Shown one piece after another: positions 60,258-64,000 of a stretch of DNA of 64,000 nt. The notes below the pieces were generated by a model. The model searched no databases and had not been told where the DNA came from. It saw nothing but the letters and a program-made list of their open reading frames with translations. Location: NCBI GenBank assembly GCA_025201365.1, contig JAIXMF010000022.1, positions 62,001 to 126,000 on the forward strand, given 5' to 3'. The translations under genes were made by a program, and so were the position numbers. How positions within the stretch are numbered: position 1 is the first letter of the stretch; each line of letters starts with the position of its first letter. The stretch comes from Syncephalis plumigaleata. Its lineage: Eukaryota > Zoopagomycota > Zoopagomycetes > Zoopagales > Piptocephalidaceae.

Positions 60258-61890
60258 TTATAGTTCACCATACTCTTCTATCACTAGCGCCTGTCTGTCA
60301 TAAGACCTACGTATCATACCAACCATTGCACAATTATCCGAGCTCAAGTTCATTTCTGGTAGTTCCAATTTGCGTATTGTTTTCTTTGTACTGATATCAA
60401 CAAACAATCGTTTGTATGTATGATTAGTTCTTTTTATAGTAAAAGCATAGATGTCTCCAATAATATTGCCAATGGAAGCTGTACGTGGCATTCGTAATAC
60501 TTGATCGTCATAGTAGGATAAGTCTGTCCATACTTTTCCTAGTCTGGAACTAGACGACCCATGATTGTATCCAGCCCTTAACAATGAGATAGGTGCTTGA
60601 TGCCTAGACATCTCGTAGCAATTACGTGGAATATGGCTTTGACCACTGGATGCTACACTATGGATTATGCATGAATAATAAGCAGGATAACCATCTAATT
60701 GGATGATTATATGCGAATCGTATGAATTATACGCATTTAGCCATATGTGTGTTATCTCTTCAGGTAGTTCAAACCAGCCACTTCGCAATTGTACAACAGG
60801 ATTATTGTTCGAGAACTGGTATAGTGCCCATTCAATACGATTTGTATCATCATTGACTCGCCTTGCCGTGTATACTATTGCTGTATCATTGGTTGTTTTG
60901 TAGAAACATATCGTATTCCATACACCACCAGTGCTTCCTGGACACATGACACTATTATCTATATCGAATACCATTACCTCGACTAAATTCATTGATTATT
61001 AGTACTAGTTATATTACAGCATTGCATAGTTAGCACACTTACAAATTGACAAAGACAAGTTTGACTTTTTTAATTCATGCACTAATAACGCCCATTTCCC
61101 CTCAATTGTCTTCACTTCATATTGTACTGGAACATCGAATGTAGTGAAAATACTGCCAGACCCGCGAGAAAGTATTTCTACGTTATAGTTGGTATTGCTC
61201 TCGATTGGATCAGGGGATACAGCTATGTAATGATCACCCGTAACATATTTATGCTGTTTTTCGCTATCATTATCCAGCGGAAGGAAGTTTGCCGATGCGG
61301 AGAATGTATTGTCATACACAATATTGTTGTTTGACCTAAGATTTGAATGTGGCAAATATTCTAAAGCATAATTGCGGCGCAACCTTGATGTCACGTCTGA
61401 GCGATCTAGTTTTGTGGTATATATACGCTCATTCCTAAAATCACTGTAGCAAGTTAGTTGACCCTCATCATATTCCATATCGATATGTAGGGTCCTGCAT
61501 CGTCCAAATCGCCAATTATTCTCGGTGCTCACTCGTCGACGATATACGTTGTACCAGTCAACATTCTCTAGTAGATCGGCTCGTTTATCCGATGTACATG
61601 GATTGTTGATATCCGTGCGTACACACCATAATACGAAATCCATTTCTTTAGTATAATAGGGTCCCAATAAGAAATCCCTATGGTATAGTGCTTGCCATAA
61701 TAATCGTCATTTCGAATACTGTTTCTTAACGAGCGACAACATGCTGATAAACGTAAAAGTCGATATGACCAAGTAGACTACGGAAGACACGCTGGTCATG
61801 AAATGGAAGACTACTCAGGCAAACTAGTAATCTACAAGACGAGTTGGAATTACTCGATATTTCAGTAGTAGTAGTAGTAGTAGTAGACAT
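60258..61890 (-). pseudogene. F-box paralogue in TIR element 3, frame broken in the F-box
   Basis: Collinear with 28578-30206. The ATG at 61890 and the first part of the F-box (SLPFHDQRVFRSLLGH) are kept, then two one-base shortenings relative to the sister copy (near 61702 and near 61762) break the frame within the F-box. The remainder is open and well conserved. The single intron is retained with a better donor (GTAAGTGTGC, then TACTAAT and TTTAG). The downstream conservation suggests recent loss, or sequencing errors, since homopolymer slips appear elsewhere in the window. Confidence 0.75.
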
Positions 61891-62011
61891 AGTGGAATGG
61901 AATAAGAAAGACAATAAGGGGTAGAGAAATACGATGACGTTATTTTAATCAAGAATACACAAATAAATCATATACAAGTGTGGATAACAATGAAGCATGG
62001 TGTTCAAGTAT

Positions 62012-62351
62012 TCTAATTGACGAGATATCCTACTGTCACTTGTCATGCCTTCTTAATATGAGTACAATCTATAACAATATACTAATTCATTATTCTATTA
62101 GATGCACACATCAGAATTGTAAAGATGACATGAAAGGTAAAGGATTCGAGTATCGTTTATGGAATCGGGATATGGCAGCATGTCTGAATGTTATTCAGAT
62201 TATTCTCAGTCTTGCAATGGAAATGGTGTTCCAACACAACTACATCAAAGTACCATTACTTCTAAACGTTCAAGAAATGAGGACAAGGACAACGAGAACA
62301 ACAGAACAACTTATCCGTGATACCGTAACGATTAACGCTAATCACATCTAA
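62012..62351 (+). pseudogene. Fanzor/TnpB-like C-terminal remnant in TIR element 3
   Basis: Homologue of 30330-30632. It has LIDEISYCHLSC, RCTHQNCKDDMKGKGFEY, and RLWNRDMAACLN followed by VIQIILSLAMEM. The zinc-ribbon-like Cys pairs and the RDxxAxLN motif are kept. The frame shifts afterwards relative to element 2, and the catalytic core upstream is absent. The remnant ends about 80 bp from the right terminus. Confidence 0.5.
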
Positions 62352-62537
62352 ATACGCAAGTTTTACATCATAACTATTATCTATTAGTAGAAACAAAAAA
62401 CTCACAGCGCTAATCGGAGGGAAAACCTTGTAATGCGTACACAATCCGTTTAAAATGATGACGCATCACATCCACTCATTAAACAGTAATTCACTTTCTT
62501 TTCTAGCTTGTGTTATTCATAGTGTTTTGTATAGCAA

Positions 62538-63108
62538 TGTCTACCGTAAATAAAAACGATATTATCATGGTCGAGTTCTCTCTCGTACCAATTGGCGAGG
62601 TGTTTCCGTCTCAAAGGTAGTATTTATACTATTACATTAAATAAATGATTGTATTATACTCAATGCAAATTGGATAGTATGTAGCCGCTTGCCAACACGT
62701 ACTAAAGACCTCCAAGTAAGCAGTATCCCATTATTACAAGCAATACGCTAATACGGATGATGATGATGTTGATGATGATGATAGTATTGAACATGAAATG
62801 CATGCTATGGGCACCAATCTAGGCAAGTTGATAATAGATAATGATAATAGCTATACTGACAACATTATTCTATTGCATTTTACAGTTGGTACTTGGCAAG
62901 ATGTGATGCATGCCATCAAGTAAGTCAATACTGCCTTCTTCATAGCTTCTCTACTAATAGTCAAATAAATCATAGTGAGTGTCGTCGAGCTGTTCATGAT
63001 ATGGGTGCTGACCGTGTTTCTGTCTCCATTAAAGTGGATTCACGACGTGATAAACTCCCGTCATTCACGGATAAAGTGGCATCAGTCACCAAGCTAACCA
63101 AAGATTAA
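62538..63108 (+). CDS. UPF0045/ECM15-like protein
   Basis: About five exons from the ATG at 62538 to TAA at 63108: IIMVEFSLVPIGEVFPSQ, then VAACQHVLKTS, IEHEMHAMGTNL, VGTWQDVMHAIK, and ECRRAVHDMGADRVSVSIKV with DSRRDKLPSF. This is the ferredoxin-like UPF0045 (MTH1187/YkoF-related) fold; yeast Ecm15 and bacterial relatives bind thiamine-like ligands as tetramers. The third intron has a GC donor (CTAG|GCAAGT at 62823) and a TTACAG acceptor at 62885. It begins 108 bp after the right end of TIR element 3 and converges with a paralogue. Confidence 0.85.
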
Positions 63109-63322
63109 TTGTAATCATCATCATGATAATAAATGGAATAAATGGTTATTCAAATAGATGGAATGAATGTTATGTTTTTTTTATTAACAAAGAACTCTTT
63201 CAATATACCATTATTATTATGACTACGATTCTATATTACGCTACAATGGTAGTAAAATAGTATCGTGTATAATAACCGTATAATGTGGGGAGAGAGAGAC
63301 TATGCCTAATGGATTCATATTA

Positions 63323-63721
63323 TTACGAGCTAGAGCGAAGATTAAGCATCTTTTCTCGTTCAGCTAAGCTCATTCTATGCTTTTTATGATCTTGATCGGA
63401 CGCAGTCTCCACCGTGACGGTGGTGTAAATACGTGGCACGCCCGACTCGTGCAGTTCCTGATGGCATTCCCGTAGCGTAGTCATCACTTGCTCGAATGGA
63501 CCCTCGTAGTCGGTGCTGCACGGATGCATCGAGTGCTTCAATCCATTACGTTCCATACACTGATGTGCCATCGACATATACTCGCTTAGCGATGAATCGG
63601 CACCTATTGGTGCAATGGAGATACTGCCGAGACAGTAGGGGTCAGCCTCCAAATGAGGCATATCCTCCACTTGCGACTCTTGTGTCTTTTCTTTTCTTTG
63701 ATGCTTTCGAGGATGTGCCAT
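63323..63721 (-). CDS. Second UPF0045/ECM15-like protein
   Basis: Single exon of 132 codons from the ATG at 63721. The open frame extends upstream only through a TGA/ATG microsatellite (poly-Ile), so I start at MAHPRKHQRK. The order matches the family: CLGSISIAPIGADSSLSEYM, CMERNGLKHSMHPCSTDYEG, PFEQVMTTLRECHQELHESG and VPRIYTTVTVETASDQDHK. A basic N-terminal extension and C-terminal tail are extra. It is intronless while its convergent neighbour has four introns, which hints at an origin by retroposition or intron loss. Confidence 0.85.
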   Translation of the reverse strand: MAHPRKHQRKEKTQESQVEDMPHLEADPYCLGSISIAPIGADSSLSEYMSMAHQCMERNGLKHSMHPCSTDYEGPFEQVMTTLRECHQELHESGVPRIYTTVTVETASDQDHKKHRMSLAEREKMLNLRSSS

Positions 63722-63932
63722 GATGATGATGATGATGATGATGATATATTCAATGTACAATCAAGTAGATAAGAAGATCAAACAAGAGGAAAGGAATCCG
63801 AGTACAGTTAATGAATGGTATACGGTTTACCTATTCTTTTATACATGAATCGAATCATTATGTTTAAAACCAAACCAAATTATGCCTGTAAAATAATGAT
63901 TCAAAATGCAGTGACTTATTACTCTAGGAACA

Positions 63933-64000
63933 ATGTCTCTCTCTTCTTTCTTCTTCGTCATTTGCTTTGTATTAGGAGTGATGATAAAGATAGTGATGAT
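63933..64000 (+). CDS. Possible start of a further gene, cut by the window
   Basis: An ATG at 63933 opens a frame that runs to the window edge (SLSSFFFVICFVLGVMIKIV), which looks like a signal peptide or first membrane helix. It is only 22 codons, so this is weak. Confidence 0.2.
   Translation, partial: MSLSSFFFVICFVLGVMIKIVM

Larger units (their letters stand above)
59986..62430. mobile_element. TIR element 3 (2.4 kb) carrying a damaged F-box gene
   Basis: The left end CAGGGATTTTCTAACCGATT and the right end, inverted, CAAGGTTTTCCCTCCGATT continue to an ACRCTG-like core. TA flanks are at 59984-59985 and 62431-62432. It is collinear with TIR element 2 over its full length: shared 190-bp tail, F-box gene (-), Fanzor-like remnant (+). 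By eye the two are perhaps 80-90% alike at the DNA level, so they are separate, fairly old copies rather than an assembly duplicate. The left end faces deoxyhypusine synthase. Confidence 0.78.

Noticed and set aside
62890-63110. The 71-codon frame near the end of the first UPF0045 gene as a separate gene
   Set aside because: It reads through an intron; only the second part (ECRRAVHDMGADRV onward) is a true exon of the larger gene.
63721-63760. Longer start of the second UPF0045 protein through poly-Ile
   Set aside because: The extension is a translated TGA/TCA microsatellite. The ATG at 63721 begins a normal hydrophilic N-terminus.

Overview
The window looks like nuclear DNA of an early-diverging fungus. 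It is AT-rich between genes, and the genes are packed with short introns of about 50-110 nt that carry GTAAGT donors and TACTAAC/T branch sites. It has fungal genes (PMT mannosyltransferase, STB6-like protein, Mrn1/Nrd1-like RRM protein) and Ty3/gypsy retroelements. A Zoopagomycota or Mucoromycota relative is my best guess; the species cannot be fixed from the sequence.

Layout. 1-8735: an array of 84-bp units that reads as the 3' part of a gene built of single-codon exons. At least 27 consecutive 3-nt exons are separated by related 79-84-nt introns and followed by an in-frame TAA. One intron holds a young, whole-looking chromovirus (2151-8265) whose pol carries a dUTPase domain. 9281-10284: a 7-TM protein (-). 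11157-12384: TIR element 1. 12497-13685: BCP1 (+). 13877-17360: exocyst SEC15 (-), with a second Ty3/gypsy element (17436-23027, -) lodged in its promoter. 23221-25895: PMT (-). 26162-26858: AP-3 sigma (+). 26931-28194: mitochondrial SAM carrier (-). 28305-30727: TIR element 2 with an F-box gene. 31452-35462: four-RRM protein (-) with a 3-kb repeat-rich upstream region. 38621-39339: small mitochondrial-type membrane protein (-). 39664-42922: STB6-like protein (+). 43288-46757: DH-PH RhoGEF (-). 48342-48891: SmE (-). 49288-52520: NAD synthetase (+). 52615-54600: a candidate TPP1/Tpz1 shelterin protein (-). 54713-56916: cytochrome P450 (-). 57120-57821: two small membrane or secreted proteins (-). 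58434-59890: deoxyhypusine synthase (-). 59986-62430: TIR element 3 with a damaged F-box paralogue. 62538-63721: two convergent UPF0045/ECM15-like genes.

How parts relate. Most genes are housekeeping and unlinked in function: secretion and glycosylation, vesicle traffic, splicing, NAD and hypusine synthesis. Two signals stand out. The first is the single-codon-exon gene, where the splice signals and the exact 3-nt exon length are kept while intron sequence and length drift. The second is a family of TA-flanked TIR elements that end in remnants resembling the Fanzor/TnpB C-terminus. Two of the three carry F-box cargo, and all three lie about 95-111 bp upstream of a start codon with the same end facing the gene.
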